In this document: positions 63,924 to 64,000 of the stretch, in pieces | Position numbering within the stretch: the first letter of the stretch is position 1 | How the letters are laid out: the number at the start of each line of letters is the position of its first letter | Assembly: GCA_944320845.1 (NCBI GenBank) | Contig: CALUJA010000014.1 | Location: forward strand, 22,842 to 86,841 | From: an uncultured Phocaeicola sp. | GTDB taxonomy: Bacteria > Bacteroidota > Bacteroidia > Bacteroidales > Bacteroidaceae | Length of the DNA: 64,000 nt | Reading direction: 5' to 3' | Made by a program: the position numbers and the translations under genes | The notes under the pieces: model-generated | What the model saw: the letters and a program-made list of their open reading frames with translations, nothing else | Database searches by the model: none | What the model was told of the DNA's origin: nothing

Positions 63924-63995
63924 GGTTCCTTGGATGAGTGGCTTAGTCAGCGGTCTGCAAAACCGCGTACGGCGGTTCGAATCCGCCAGGAACCT
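63924..63995 (+). tRNA. tRNA-Cys (GCA), copy 2
   Basis: Identical in all 72 bases to copy 1, in the same orientation, 31 bases downstream. The two are likely one transcript. The window ends just after it. Confidence 0.93.
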
Positions 63996-64000
63996 CTCAT

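Noticed and set aside
63821-63995. Direct repeats as a possible CRISPR array
   Set aside because: There are only two copies, each a full tRNA-Cys cloverleaf of 72 bases.

Overview
The window reads as a chromosomal segment of a Bacteroidales bacterium, most likely Bacteroides or Phocaeicola. Signs are the TAnnTTTG-type -7 promoter boxes, short or absent Shine-Dalgarno sequences, a serine palmitoyltransferase gene (bacterial sphingolipids), the FeoA-FeoB fusion with its Cys-rich partner, families typical of the phylum (DUF4293, DUF5063, DUF5687, TPR-type sensor kinases, a histone H1-like protein), and core proteins that match Bacteroides proteins as I remember them. I see no prophage, transposon, integrase, CRISPR array or rRNA. 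Coding density is high and codon use looks uniform, so this is mostly core genome.

Layout. 0-9.4 kb: HAD phosphatase, serine palmitoyltransferase and divergent lipid kinase, TrmN6, then a tightly overlapped lon-tgt-lptF/G operon. 9.4-15.8 kb: thioredoxin-fold protein without CxxC, serB, DEAD-box helicase, a bamD-omega-DUF4293 cluster, and an EamA exporter. 15.9-23.4 kb: acyl-CoA synthetase, lipB, then DUF3298 lipoprotein-rsmG-metallohydrolase-gcvP. 23.4-31 kb: class A PBP, pyrB-pyrI-flavin reductase-outer-membrane barrel, glyA, OmpA lipoprotein. 31-38.4 kb, minus strand: GH13 enzyme, fabD, thiD, an HpaII-family endonuclease homologue, UxaA, LacI regulator. 38.5-40.2 kb: divergent kdgK-eda. 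40.5-43 kb: RlmI-type methyltransferase, DEDD exonuclease, DUF5063. 43-52 kb: six-gene operon ftsK-lolA-trxB-M16 protease-DUF5687-ABC ATPase. 52.2-59.2 kb: TlpA-like lipoprotein, then an AbgT-like membrane protein, a response regulator and a 1452-residue double sensor kinase. 59.3-64 kb: histone H1-like protein, tilS, feoAB plus its small Cys-rich partner, and two identical tRNA-Cys genes.

How the genes work together. UxaA, KdgK and Eda make a hexuronate route (altronate to KDG to KDPG to pyruvate plus glyceraldehyde-3-phosphate) around a LacI-type regulator, with a near-palindromic operator candidate over the kdgK start site. pyrB and pyrI supply the two ATCase chains. GcvP and GlyA both act in glycine/one-carbon metabolism. 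LptF/G, BamD, LolA and PBP1A serve the envelope. FeoAB and its Cys-rich partner take up ferrous iron.

Most worth a second look: the double sensor kinase, whose second half looks like a once-separate lipoprotein sensor with its own ribosome binding site and a degenerate ATPase; the HpaII-family protein co-transcribed with thiD, with no methyltransferase nearby and Arg where I expect the catalytic Lys; a Tgt lacking its zinc cysteines; and the LacI operator region. All family assignments come from reading motifs and from memory; no database search was run.
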